A DNA stretch of 28,659 nt, taken from positions 1 to 28,659 of the forward strand of contig JAJYKS010000009.1 in assembly GCA_021788365.1 (NCBI GenBank), given 5' to 3'. Below are positions 17,811-25,664 of this stretch, piece by piece; within the stretch, counting starts at the first letter, position 1; every line of letters starts with the position of its first letter. Source of the stretch: a bacterium (GTDB taxonomy: Bacteria; Patescibacteria; Microgenomatia; UBA1400; UBA12108). Under the pieces are notes generated by a model. It saw only the letters and a list, made by a program, of their open reading frames with translations, did no database searches and was not told the DNA's origin. The translations under genes were made by a program, and so were the position numbers.

Positions 17811-19640
17811 ATGAGTAGCGTGAGCATAGCAAGCGAGATAACTCCAATCACCCATAGAAGGATGAGGAATATTACCTCCGCACACACACTTACCACTTTC
17901 GCCGACGTGCTCCGCCAAAACGCGGGAGTGAACATCCAAGCAGCGATCCCGAATCAGGAGATCGCGGCTGTTGGCACGAGCCACAAAAAAGATATCGCAC
18001 CGCAGCAAGAAAAAGTAACGAAAACACAAGACGACAAAGTGAAAAAAATTGAGAACGATATTTTAGAAAATCTCAAGTTATGGATAAATCCGGAAGACCC
18101 TCAGCCATCCCTGGCTCGGGTCACCGTTGAAGCAGCAAGTACAAAAGAGGTACAAGAAAACCCCCTCAACTTGTTCGAGCTCGCAAAAATACGAAGAGAT
18201 GTTAAACACCAAATTGACGCGTGGCTCTCAGGACGACCCGTCGCAGAGCGACAAAAAACTCTGGCCAGATATCGATCAACCTTGGAACAAGACGCGGTAG
18301 AGGCTCACAAGCGTATCTCCATACTTGAAGACATACTACAAAACGAAACAATCATCGACTCGTATGAGGGCGAAAGCCTGGCGATAACGCTCGAGACAGC
18401 AAAATCATTTATCGAAAACGATATCCGCCCAAATACCAGCGCGAGACAAACCCAATCCCGTGAAGCATATGATGCAAAAGCGCGAAGGATTCTCTTGCAA
18501 GAACAGGCACCCGAGAATGGAGAAGATCGGACCAAGCGCGCCAAGCGCGCGATCACCATCCTCCACGCGCTCACCAAAGATAACCTAGCAAATCTAGTTC
18601 CACAAATAGAGCTCGACATTCTCGAAACAGCTTCTCAGGTCAACCATCTCCGCATCGTGGAGCTCCTAAGTCAAAATAACATCGACCTAGCGAGTATTAA
18701 AGAGTATATCGCCACAGCTCTGCCGTATCTAGAGCAACCCGAATTCGCCGACAAGAAAAAATTAGTGCTGGCAATAGATACCTATCTGTTTCCAACCCTA
18801 CGTAAGATCTTACCTTTCATCGTAAAAACATTCCCCCACGACCACGCGTTCATGCTTTCACAAGTGCTGGAGAAACACCGCGCAACCTGTGCAGGAAAGA
18901 CCACAACACTCAACTTTATTTTCGAGTCACTCGGTTTCCAAACACAAACGGCAGACGTAACGATAGATAATACGAACACCCTAGTCAACCATGTATGTAC
19001 CCATATCAATTTACCCCACGAAACAATACTGGAAATAGACACTAACTACAAACCAACGCATCCCATACAAAACCAATTTGCCTGTCTCGTTAATATCTTA
19101 CAACACGCCCCCCATATAGAACATTTGCCACTAGATCGCTACCCAAATGAGGCGGAGCTTGAGAAAGTAACATCCGGTCAGTATATTATAAGAAATAACA
19201 CGCTGATCCCTTACCCGCTTATCTGGGGTTCGCAACCGCATCGTGTGAGCGTCGAGAGGAGCGAGGTTATGAATTTCTTCAATTATGCCAACGACTTGGA
19301 TGACTTAAATACAGCAAGTACATCACAAGAAAGAATAGCAAATATGAGGATGCGAGTAGCGCTCTACGAACACGTCATACGCGGCAATCTCCACTGCCCG
19401 AACGCAAAAAACAACCTATCAATGATCTTAAAAAATCAAGTATATCTCGAGTCGCTCCCCGATGATGAAGCAAGAAAACAGTCAATGGTAAGATCGTTAA
19501 ACCTGTTAAGGGAAGCGCAACGAGAATCGCCAAGAGATTCAACAATCACAAACAATCTAAACACGACGTCAAACTCAAGCCTTCTCGAAAAATATGGAAT
19601 ACCTATATCAACCCCGCAAGTTCCCTCACCCAGCGTTTGA
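17811..19640 (+). CDS. Large protein with a probable transglutaminase-like (SirB1-like) domain
   Basis: A 609-aa soluble protein. The first ~110 residues are low-complexity and charged, then come long helices (about 110-330). Residues about 345-415 look like a transglutaminase/cysteine-protease core: ATCAGKTTTLNFIFESLGF with Cys360, NHVCTHINL with His394, and ILEIDTNY with Asp410. The Cys-His-Asp spacing (34 and 16 residues) fits this fold. The C-terminal part has a helical, TPR-like stretch (CPNAKNNLSMILKNQVYLESLPDDEARK), as in SirB1-type proteins. No signal peptide is seen. The ATG is preceded by CACAAT at a 6-nt spacing, a weak -10. The last 38 nt overlap the convergent pepF gene. The domain call is moderate; the role is unknown. 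Confidence 0.7.
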   Translation: MSSVSIASEITPITHRRMRNITSAHTLTTFADVLRQNAGVNIQAAIPNQEIAAVGTSHKKDIAPQQEKVTKTQDDKVKKIENDILENLKLWINPEDPQPSLARVTVEAASTKEVQENPLNLFELAKIRRDVKHQIDAWLSGRPVAERQKTLARYRSTLEQDAVEAHKRISILEDILQNETIIDSYEGESLAITLETAKSFIENDIRPNTSARQTQSREAYDAKARRILLQEQAPENGEDRTKRAKRAITILHALTKDNLANLVPQIELDILETASQVNHLRIVELLSQNNIDLASIKEYIATALPYLEQPEFADKKKLVLAIDTYLFPTLRKILPFIVKTFPHDHAFMLSQVLEKHRATCAGKTTTLNFIFESLGFQTQTADVTIDNTNTLVNHVCTHINLPHETILEIDTNYKPTHPIQNQFACLVNILQHAPHIEHLPLDRYPNEAELEKVTSGQYIIRNNTLIPYPLIWGSQPHRVSVERSEVMNFFNYANDLDDLNTASTSQERIANMRMRVALYEHVIRGNLHCPNAKNNLSMILKNQVYLESLPDDEARKQSMVRSLNLLREAQRESPRDSTITNNLNTTSNSSLLEKYGIPISTPQVPSPSV

Positions 19641-21420
19641 CGAGGGTAAAACCGCCCTCCCAAAACGCTTCCGACTCTATATCCATACCAACCGAGAGTA
19701 AGAGTTCGCGCGGGTTCACCGCACCCCCTGCAGCGAGGATTGCCTCTATCTTTGACACAAAACTTTCCCCCTTGCCAGCCGAAGCCTTGGCGAAGGCCTG
19801 GTCCTCTCGATATCGCTCGTAAAGCGACATCGTCAGGAGACCACCAAAGGAATACGCATAACAATAAAATGGCGTATTCACCATGTGAGGAATATACGCC
19901 CACTCGTAACGAAAGATTTTTGGAATGGTAACGGCACCATCAAACTGCTCCGTGAGGGTTGTGTACCACAGATCGGCAAGCTGCTCACCGGTCGCCCCGC
20001 TCCCGATAGCCTCATGCGCCCGTTCTTCAAAAAGCGTAAAGTATGCCTGGCGCAAAACAGTCGCGTATGTCTCCGACAGGCGATTTACGAGGAGCGATTT
20101 CTTGATTGCGGCAGATTTTGTCTCGCGATACAACGTCTCAAATACCAAGAGCTCTCCAAAAGTGGATGCCGTCTCGGCGAGAGGGAGTGGTGCCGAGTGG
20201 CCGAGAATGGACTGCCCCTCCGCATACATGTCATGCACACCGTGGGCAAACTCGTGAGCAACGACCAACGTGTCTCGCGATCCACCCATGTAATTGAGGA
20301 GAACGTACGGCGTACTACCTGGAGGTGTGGGCATGCAAAATGCCCCACTCTGTTTACCCACCCTCGGGTGGGAGTCGACATGATGGTCGTCGATAAGCCG
20401 TTTGGCGTAGGCGGCAAAGCGAGGAGAAAACTCGGCAAATGTCGAAAATACGGTCGAGAGCGCCTGGGGGTAGGTTTCATATCCATCAGCCTTGGCAACC
20501 GGCGCATAGAGGTCATACCGAGAAAAATGCGACACGCCGAGGATTTTGGCCTTTAGACGAAAGAATTCTTGGAACACACCCCGCTCCCGCTGCACCACGG
20601 CGAGGAGCGCTTGGATGCTCTTGTCCGACAGGTCGTTATACATATTCATCATAGAGATGGGTGTCGCGTAGCCGCGCCGCTTCGCTTCGGTATCCCAATC
20701 TTTGACTACCGCCTGATAAATGAGGGTATATTTCGTCAGATTCTTTTTATAGACGTCAAAGAGTGCATCGTACGCCGCACGGCGCATAGCAGAATCTGGC
20801 CCCTGGGTGAGTCGTGTCAGCTCCGACTGAGTGGTGTAGGTGCGAGATCTCCTCCCCTTCGGGCGCACCGTATAAGTCTGCTCGGTCTCGATATTGGTGC
20901 GGAGGTCGGTGAGTGCAGACATGGCAATCATGTCTTTTGCCGTCACGATCCGTTCCTCTGCTTCAGATAGCGTGTACTTAGCAAGTTCGCGCATACGCGA
21001 CAGGACGTAGGTCACTTTTGGCGCTGCGGTAAACAGTCGCTTCGCGTTTACCTCGTCCAAGGTCGCTACCCCATCGACAGGAAGACCTTTTATCCACCGC
21101 CACAGGGGGCGCAAGGACTCGGCGTGGAGAACCGCAAGGTCACGTATTTTCGTCTGCAGGAGCCGCGCGGCCTCGTCTTGCTGGTTGGTGGCAACGGAGA
21201 GCTCCGCGTATCCGGAAAGTTTAGCGTACCGCGTCTCAAGACTCTCCACGCTCGCAACAATCTTGGCAAAATCTTGCTCGTCCATTGTGGGAGACAGCGT
21301 CATTATAGCCGAGACTACACGGGAGAGCTCTGTTTTGACACGCTTGATCTCCTCGTCAAACACCGCTACACCTGCAACCAAGTCGGCAAGATCCCACTGC
21401 GCTGCGCCCGTTGTATTCAT
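19603..21420 (-). CDS. pepF: Oligoendopeptidase F-type M3 metallopeptidase
   Basis: A 605-aa zinc endopeptidase that degrades short peptides in the cytoplasm. It opens QWDLADLVAG and carries the metal site VVAHEFAHGVHDMY (HExxH at 389-393), followed by a downstream Glu-bearing helix (LAETASTFGELLVFETL). Length is normal. Residues about 541-550 (AFAKASAGKG) interrupt the family's C-terminal helix and match a GC-rich palindromic repeat at DNA level. The ATG overlaps the stop of the upstream M16 peptidase gene in an ATGA, so the two peptidases are translationally coupled. The tail overlaps the convergent 609-aa gene by 38 nt. Confidence 0.94.
   Translation of the reverse strand: MNTTGAAQWDLADLVAGVAVFDEEIKRVKTELSRVVSAIMTLSPTMDEQDFAKIVASVESLETRYAKLSGYAELSVATNQQDEAARLLQTKIRDLAVLHAESLRPLWRWIKGLPVDGVATLDEVNAKRLFTAAPKVTYVLSRMRELAKYTLSEAEERIVTAKDMIAMSALTDLRTNIETEQTYTVRPKGRRSRTYTTQSELTRLTQGPDSAMRRAAYDALFDVYKKNLTKYTLIYQAVVKDWDTEAKRRGYATPISMMNMYNDLSDKSIQALLAVVQRERGVFQEFFRLKAKILGVSHFSRYDLYAPVAKADGYETYPQALSTVFSTFAEFSPRFAAYAKRLIDDHHVDSHPRVGKQSGAFCMPTPPGSTPYVLLNYMGGSRDTLVVAHEFAHGVHDMYAEGQSILGHSAPLPLAETASTFGELLVFETLYRETKSAAIKKSLLVNRLSETYATVLRQAYFTLFEERAHEAIGSGATGEQLADLWYTTLTEQFDGAVTIPKIFRYEWAYIPHMVNTPFYCYAYSFGGLLTMSLYERYREDQAFAKASAGKGESFVSKIEAILAAGGAVNPRELLLSVGMDIESEAFWEGGFTLVKRWVRELAGLI
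19771..19800. repeat. GC-rich palindromic repeat inside pepF
   Basis: The segment contains GCCGAAGCCTTGGCGAAGGC with flanking CCTTGCCA, read on the minus strand as AFAKASAGKG. Only one copy is in this window, so calling it a dispersed repeat rests on my recollection of similar sequence in related genomes. Confidence 0.5.
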
Positions 21421-22661
21421 GACGCCTTTGGTCCTACGACTACGGTGCGAATAGCGCCTTCTTTCACGAGTTCTTTGAGTACGCTCTGCACGTCCGCCAG
21501 TGTCACCGCTTGCACGGCTTTGACCACCTCGTCCGGCTGGCGGATCTCGTCTAGAACTAGGGCTCTTGTGGCGAAAAACTGCGCCACCCCCATCGTATCC
21601 TCCAACTGAAGCGGCAGGTGACCGAGCACGTATTCCTTCGTCCGCGACAGCTCCTCGTTGGTAAACGTCTCCCCGAGCTTAAGCATTTCGTCTTTTACCA
21701 GACCCATCGCCTCCCCCAAATTCGCCAGTTTTACCCCCGCACGCACCGAGAAGTATCCGCAGTCATACGCCATATCCACGGAGGACGAGACGTAATACGC
21801 GAGCCCCCGTTTTTCTCGAATTTCGTTAAAAAGCCGGCTACTCATGGAGCCGCCCAAAATAACCTGGGCCAGCTGCAGGCTGTAGCGCCGCGGATCGGTG
21901 AGCGGTATCCCTGGCACCCCCATCACGAAATGTGCCTGCTCCGTTTCCTTTTTGACATGCTTAAACAACGCTGTCCCGTACACTCCCGGCTCCGTATACG
22001 CCGCAACGCTCCCCGTTCCCATCCCTCCGAACTTCTCTGTAACTAAATCTTGAATCTTAAATCCTGAATCATAAATCTTCCCTGCGACCACCACCAGTAC
22101 GTTCCCTCCCCGATACCAATCTCCCATATACTTTCGCAAACTGTCGCTCGTGGTCGCCCGTACCGTCTCCTTTGTACCGATGATGAGACGCCCCATCGAC
22201 GAGCCGTCGTACATGAGGTTCTCAAACTCCTCCCCCGCCCGCTCCATTGGGTGATCCTCATACATGTTTATTTCTTCGATGATGACACCCTGCTCGCGGG
22301 TAAGGTCGTCGGCGGGGAGCTTCGGCCGCATAAGCATCTCACTCTGCACGTCGAGAGCAAGCGGGACATGTTTTGCTGCGCTCGTAATATAAAATCCCGT
22401 ATACTCCTTGCTGGTAAACGCGTTCTGCTCTGCCCCCACCCCATCGACCGCCTCGGCGAGTGCCATTGGTGTGGGGTATTTTTTCGTCCCCTTGAACACC
22501 ATGTGCTCGAGTACGTGTGAGATGCCGGCCTGTGCCTTTGTCTCGTTTCGCGACCCTGTCTTCACCAAGATCATCGTCGTGACCGACTCCACCCCCGGCA
22601 TGGGTATAGTCAAAACCCGCACGCCATTCTTTAACTTGGAGTAATTCACGTCAAAGTTCAT
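21417..22661 (-). CDS. M16 family zinc peptidase
   Basis: A 414-aa insulinase/processing-peptidase-like enzyme. The inverted zinc motif HVLEH (49-53, GISHVLEHMVFKGT) and the third ligand Glu near 129 (VIIEEINMYEDHP) are present. So are NAFTSKEYTGFY and a second half-domain beginning near residue 220 (HFVMGVPGIPLTDPRRYSLQLAQVILGGSMSSRLFNEIREKRGLAY). Length fits a single-unit M16B protein. Residues about 195-206 are encoded by a tandem heptamer repeat, read in frame. TATACT lies 7 nt before the ATG. It is the first gene of a two-peptidase operon with pepF. Confidence 0.94.
   Translation of the reverse strand: MNFDVNYSKLKNGVRVLTIPMPGVESVTTMILVKTGSRNETKAQAGISHVLEHMVFKGTKKYPTPMALAEAVDGVGAEQNAFTSKEYTGFYITSAAKHVPLALDVQSEMLMRPKLPADDLTREQGVIIEEINMYEDHPMERAGEEFENLMYDGSSMGRLIIGTKETVRATTSDSLRKYMGDWYRGGNVLVVVAGKIYDSGFKIQDLVTEKFGGMGTGSVAAYTEPGVYGTALFKHVKKETEQAHFVMGVPGIPLTDPRRYSLQLAQVILGGSMSSRLFNEIREKRGLAYYVSSSVDMAYDCGYFSVRAGVKLANLGEAMGLVKDEMLKLGETFTNEELSRTKEYVLGHLPLQLEDTMGVAQFFATRALVLDEIRQPDEVVKAVQAVTLADVQSVLKELVKEGAIRTVVVGPKAS
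22044..22078. repeat. Five tandem heptamers inside the M16 gene
   Basis: TAAATCT, TGAATCT, TAAATCC, TGAATCA, TAAATCT: consensus TRAATCN, five perfect-register units. On the minus strand it is read as part of IYDSGFKIQDL. The same array occurs in argS. Confidence 0.88.
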
Positions 22662-22668
22662 GAGGAAA

Positions 22669-22674
22669 AGTATA
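22669..22674 (-). promoter_or_regulatory. -10 box of the M16-pepF operon
   Basis: TATACT on the minus strand, 7 nt before ATG 22661. Leaderless arrangement. Confidence 0.55.
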
Positions 22675-22727
22675 GCAGAGAAACAAAATTGCGTGCAGAT
22701 GGGACTTCACGCGTTACAAAAACTAAA

Positions 22728-22816
22728 GGCCGCACGCAGAGCATTTTTCAGCGCGGAGCGTCGAACTGGCCGTTCCAGTAAGCTGTGAGCACTGCAAAAA
22801 TGCGTCGCGTGTGGCC
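22728..22816. repeat. 89-bp palindromic intergenic element
   Basis: The arms 22728-22748 and 22796-22816 are inverted copies with about 17 of 21 matches, including perfect GCATTTTT (22741-22748) / AAAAATGC (22796-22803) and GGCC ends. It occupies the gap between the M16 start and the 3' end of the 4-TM gene. MITE-like or a structured 3' element. Confidence 0.7.
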
Positions 22817-22824
22817 AAAAATTT

Positions 22825-23259
22825 CTATTTGTACTGCGACTTAATCTGGTACAGCACCCACAGTCCTATGGCATCGCCAATAATTCCAAGGACCGATATA
22901 TGGACGAGGCTGTAGGCCACGTTTACCAGGTTTGCATAGTAGATATATTTCCATCCCTGCATCTTCTTAGCTTTGAGGGGTGAGACTGCCATAAGTTCGA
23001 GGACAACTGAGACCGCCATAATTGCGGCCCCTACCCACATAAGCGCTATCCCCTCACCGGAGAGCATCATAAATGGTGTGGCGACAGCCGATAGACCAAA
23101 CACGGCAACAATAGCCGGGATACCAAGGATGCCAAAGATGAGCGAAATCCATGGAAGCCACGTAACCAAAGCTTTCTTCCCATTTTCCGGCATGGCAGGA
23201 GCCTTCTTCACAAACACGTCGGAAAAGAATCCATCAAGCTGAGCCATCATATCTGACAT
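22825..23259 (-). CDS. Small multi-pass membrane protein, 144 aa
   Basis: After a polar N-terminus (MSDMMAQLDGFFSDVFVKK), four hydrophobic spans can be seen: about WLPWISLIFGILGIPAIVAVFGL, GIALMWVGAAIMAVSVVLELMAV, YIYYANLVNVAYSLVHISVLG and IIGDAIGLWVLYQI. The C-terminus is basic. I do not recognise a family or any catalytic residue. I prefer ATG 23259, because a G-rich Shine-Dalgarno-like GGGGGT lies just upstream; the GTG at 23271 is less likely. It stands alone between the palindromic element and tRNA-Ala. Confidence 0.75.
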   Translation of the reverse strand: MSDMMAQLDGFFSDVFVKKAPAMPENGKKALVTWLPWISLIFGILGIPAIVAVFGLSAVATPFMMLSGEGIALMWVGAAIMAVSVVLELMAVSPLKAKKMQGWKYIYYANLVNVAYSLVHISVLGIIGDAIGLWVLYQIKSQYK

Positions 23260-23351
23260 AAATACCCCCACAGGTATGAGTAATACTGTTACTTAACACT
23301 AGCTGAAGGCGAAATGCAATAGGCAGTCATGGTGTAAAATAAACAGGCAAA

Positions 23352-23427
23352 GGGCCCGTAGCTCATCTGGTAGAGCGCTGCATTCGCATTGCAGAGGTGG
23401 TCGGTTCGAGTCCGATCGGGTCCACCA
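23352..23427 (+). tRNA. tRNA-Ala (anticodon CGC)
   Basis: A 76-nt cloverleaf with encoded CCA. Acceptor GGGCCCG/CGGGTCC, D-arm GCTCATCTGGTAGAGC, anticodon stem CTGCA/TGCAG with loop TTCGCAT (anticodon CGC), T-loop TTCGAGT, discriminator A. It is the only one of the three tRNAs here that encodes CCA. It ends 3 nt before the stop of the convergent PAP2-like gene. Confidence 0.95.
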
Positions 23428-23430
23428 CAC

Positions 23431-24012
23431 TTATCCAATAATCATCATCCCCGCTGCCACAATTCCCCCACCAAGAATCGCCCCCGCTGTAGCCTGCGCC
23501 CACGTGTGATGTTTCTGGTGCACCCGCGCCCACGCGACGGCCAGGACCAGGGCGTACAGCCACCAGTACTGCCAGCCGGTCGCCCAATTGATAAAGGTGA
23601 TAAGGACCGCGTTCACCCCAGTGTGGAGCGAGATCTTCCAAAAAAAGGTAATGACACCAAAAGTGACCGCGACCGCGTAGAAAACGAGGAGGACACGCAC
23701 CAGGTCTGTTTTCCCCAGCTCGTGTGCCAGCCATATCCCCCCGGCATGGGCAACAAGAGTAAAGATATAGAGCGGCAGCCGCTCCACGCGGTTCTGGATA
23801 TCCCAATCTTTGATTTGCCGGTGATAGAGCATCGTCAGGAAAAAGATAAACGGCACCACGCCGTCGATAAACAGGAGCAGTCCCAGGAATCGCCACCGCA
23901 ACCCCTCTGACACAGCGAAAAGCACGGCGAGCCCGACAGCCGCCGGCACCTCCCACACGGGGTCCAGCAGCCGCGACAGCACCGCCGCCAATATCTTCTG
24001 AAATTTCTTCAC
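23431..24012 (-). CDS. PAP2-superfamily-like integral membrane protein
   Basis: A 193-aa protein with five or six hydrophobic spans. The C-terminal half carries a PAP2-like pattern: WKISLHTGVNAVLITF (the SxHT segment) and WARVHQKHHTWAQATAGAILGGG (the RV...HH...Q..AG segment), in the place where lipid-phosphate phosphatases have their catalytic His residues. It may act on prenyl or lipid phosphates at the membrane, but the first motif is degenerate, so activity is not assured. The start is GTG 24012, 6 nt after TATAGT (leaderless). A longer minus-strand frame over this region is Gly/Arg/Ala-rich nonsense and is rejected. Confidence 0.82.
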   Translation of the reverse strand: MKKFQKILAAVLSRLLDPVWEVPAAVGLAVLFAVSEGLRWRFLGLLLFIDGVVPFIFFLTMLYHRQIKDWDIQNRVERLPLYIFTLVAHAGGIWLAHELGKTDLVRVLLVFYAVAVTFGVITFFWKISLHTGVNAVLITFINWATGWQYWWLYALVLAVAWARVHQKHHTWAQATAGAILGGGIVAAGMMIIG

Positions 24013-24018
24013 AAGTCA

Positions 24019-24024
24019 ACTATA
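24019..24024 (-). promoter_or_regulatory. -10 box of the PAP2-like gene
   Basis: TATAGT on the minus strand, 6 nt before GTG 24012. Leaderless arrangement. Confidence 0.5.
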
Positions 24025-24043
24025 GCAAATCCTCAGCATCGAT

Positions 24044-24415
24044 TTACGGCGCCGAACCAACCAAGCGATAAACAACCGGATCATCATACGTTTTTCTGGG
24101 ATTTTCAACAATCTTCCAACCGCTACCACTTTTCAGGCATTTATTAGTTTCATAAATATATTGCTGCTCCGCCTTAATATTTTCCAGATTCGGACTGTAA
24201 TACCCGCCGTTGCCAATCATCGTCAAGATTAAATTCTGAAGTCTTGGTTGCATTCCATCACTTGCAATAAAGGTATCCATCCATCCCAAAATTCCCGTTG
24301 CTTCGTAAACAGAAAGCATGGGAGGACGGCTACTGTCTGCGTGTTCCGACATAACAGCCAGACCAACCAAACTCTCAAACGGATCTACCCCTGCAGCCCT
24401 AATGTTATCGTACAT
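24044..24415 (-). CDS. Hypothetical protein, 123 aa
   Basis: A soluble protein (MYDNIRAAGVDPFESLVGLAVMSEHAD..., NLILTMIGNGGYYSPNLENIKAEQQYIYETNKCLKSGSGWKIVE..., ending VYRLVGSAP). No recognised domain, signal or membrane span. I prefer ATG 24415, 8 nt after a TATATT box, over the GTG at 24421, which is only 2 nt from that box. It is divergent from the amidinohydrolase gene, about 70 nt away. Confidence 0.6.
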   Translation of the reverse strand: MYDNIRAAGVDPFESLVGLAVMSEHADSSRPPMLSVYEATGILGWMDTFIASDGMQPRLQNLILTMIGNGGYYSPNLENIKAEQQYIYETNKCLKSGSGWKIVENPRKTYDDPVVYRLVGSAP

Positions 24416-24467
24416 AATCACGAAATATACCCCATAACCATAGAAATCACAATTCCGCTGCTTGCGC

Positions 24468-24473
24468 TATACT
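24468..24473 (+). promoter_or_regulatory. -10 box of the amidinohydrolase operon
   Basis: TATACT, 10 nt before ATG 24484, predicting a leader of about 3 nt. Confidence 0.5.
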
Positions 24474-24483
24474 CATACCTTGT

Positions 24484-25272
24484 ATGTCCACACTCACCGT
24501 CATTATGTCCCCTCCCGACCACTTCGCCATCGAGTACTCTATTAACCCCTGGATGAACACCGAAAACAAAGTCCACCCCGAGCACGCCCGCCGCGAATGG
24601 GAGGCGCTCAAAGCGACCTATGAGCGTTTTGGCGCGAGTGTCGCGCTCATTTCCCCGGTCCAGGGCCTCCCCGACCTGGTATTTACGACCGACCATGGCA
24701 AATTCTTGCGTGGCAAATTCTATGCCGCTCGCTTCCGCTACAAAGAGCGGCAAAAAGAGCAAGACGTTGTTCTACCCTGGTATCGCGCGCACGGATACGA
24801 AGTTATAGAGCCCCCGGCCAACCTATATATGGAAGGCGGTGACATCCAAGTAAATAGCGACAAAATATTCGTTGGGTATGGCTATCGCACCGGTGAGGAA
24901 ACAGTTAGCTACCTCGCAAAAGAAACGGGTATGGAAGCCATCCCGCTCCACCTCGTGGACGACACGTTCTATCACCTGGATACCTGCTTCCTCCCCCTCG
25001 GCGACGCCGCATTCTATTACCCCACTGCCTTCAATCCCGAAAGTATTAAAAAACTGCGCACCCACTTCACCACCCTTATTCCTCTAACTTCGGCGGAGGC
25101 CGAGCGGTTCGCGGGGAACAGCGTTGAGCTCGACGAATATGTCCTCTGCCAGCCCAACCCGTCATTTGAGCAAAAATTGATCGACCTCGGGAAAACACCC
25201 ATGACGCTTGAGATGCATGAATTCAACAAATCGGGAGGTGGCCTCCACTGCCTTAGCCAAATTATGACATGA
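24484..25272 (+). CDS. Amidinotransferase-fold hydrolase (DDAH / arginine deiminase-like)
   Basis: A 262-aa enzyme of the guanidine-modifying superfamily, which acts on arginine-like substrates through a covalent Cys adduct. Motifs: GLPDLVFTTDHG (61-72), NLYMEGGDIQV with Glu117 and Asp120, FYHLDTCF with catalytic His164, and a C-terminal SGGGLHCLSQ with nucleophile Cys256. Length fits single-domain DDAH-like members better than full arginine deiminase (about 400 aa). The substrate may be a methylated arginine, arginine or another guanidine compound. Its stop overlaps the start of the next gene in an ATGA. No ornithine carbamoyltransferase or carbamate kinase is nearby, so a standard deiminase pathway is not supported here. 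Confidence 0.88.
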   Translation: MSTLTVIMSPPDHFAIEYSINPWMNTENKVHPEHARREWEALKATYERFGASVALISPVQGLPDLVFTTDHGKFLRGKFYAARFRYKERQKEQDVVLPWYRAHGYEVIEPPANLYMEGGDIQVNSDKIFVGYGYRTGEETVSYLAKETGMEAIPLHLVDDTFYHLDTCFLPLGDAAFYYPTAFNPESIKKLRTHFTTLIPLTSAEAERFAGNSVELDEYVLCQPNPSFEQKLIDLGKTPMTLEMHEFNKSGGGLHCLSQIMT

Positions 25273-25664
25273 ACACAAAATCCCTCGAGCATCACATACC
25301 TATGCCCATGCACTTACAAAGCACAATAGACAGTTTTCCACACACCGCACGTAAGATTATTGCCGAAGTGGGACTTTTGGTTTCTGAAACTATGATGCTC
25401 ACCGACATCTTTGTCCACCCACAATTTGTATCCATCCACGAACGCCGAATGTTACTACCAGAGCCAATCCGCGACCACATCGGCAACTGGTTCTGGTCTG
25501 CCGCCCCAACAGTGGCAATTATCCTTGCGGGAGAAGTCTGTCGCAGTCTGGGTGAAAATACAGGAGGTCTAGTCGGTGATATTCTCACAACCATCGGCGA
25601 CGCCGCACCCGCCGCCGCGATCATATTTACCACAGAGTTAAACTTATTTTTGCATCCATCCTAA
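25269..25664 (+). CDS. Membrane protein, probably truncated by a frameshift
   Basis: A 131-aa frame starting in the ATGA overlap with the amidinohydrolase gene, so translationally coupled. It has a helical N-terminus and two hydrophobic stretches (APTVAIILAGEVCRSLG and TTIGDAAPAAAIIFTTEL). It ends just after a T5 run at 25647-25651. The -1 frame continues open to 25804 with a third hydrophobic stretch, so the ancestral protein was probably about 178 aa. It could be a true mutation, programmed or slippage frameshifting, or an assembly error. No family recognised. Confidence 0.6.
   Translation: MNTKSLEHHIPMPMHLQSTIDSFPHTARKIIAEVGLLVSETMMLTDIFVHPQFVSIHERRMLLPEPIRDHIGNWFWSAAPTVAIILAGEVCRSLGENTGGLVGDILTTIGDAAPAAAIIFTTELNLFLHPS

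Noticed and set aside
19885..20556. 223-aa plus-strand frame opposite pepF
   Set aside because: Shadow of the M3 peptidase, whose HEFAH motif and length are conclusive.
23363..24019. 218-aa minus-strand frame over the PAP2-like gene
   Set aside because: It is longer than the called gene, but its product is Gly/Arg/Ala/Pro-rich without domain pattern, and it runs into tRNA-Ala. The overlapping frame at 23431-24012 encodes clear membrane spans and has a well-placed -10.
25637..25655. Canonical X-XXY-YYZ programmed -1 frameshift site
   Set aside because: GTTAAAC and the T5 run only partly match the consensus, and I see no clear downstream stem-loop. A mutation or sequencing error is as likely.
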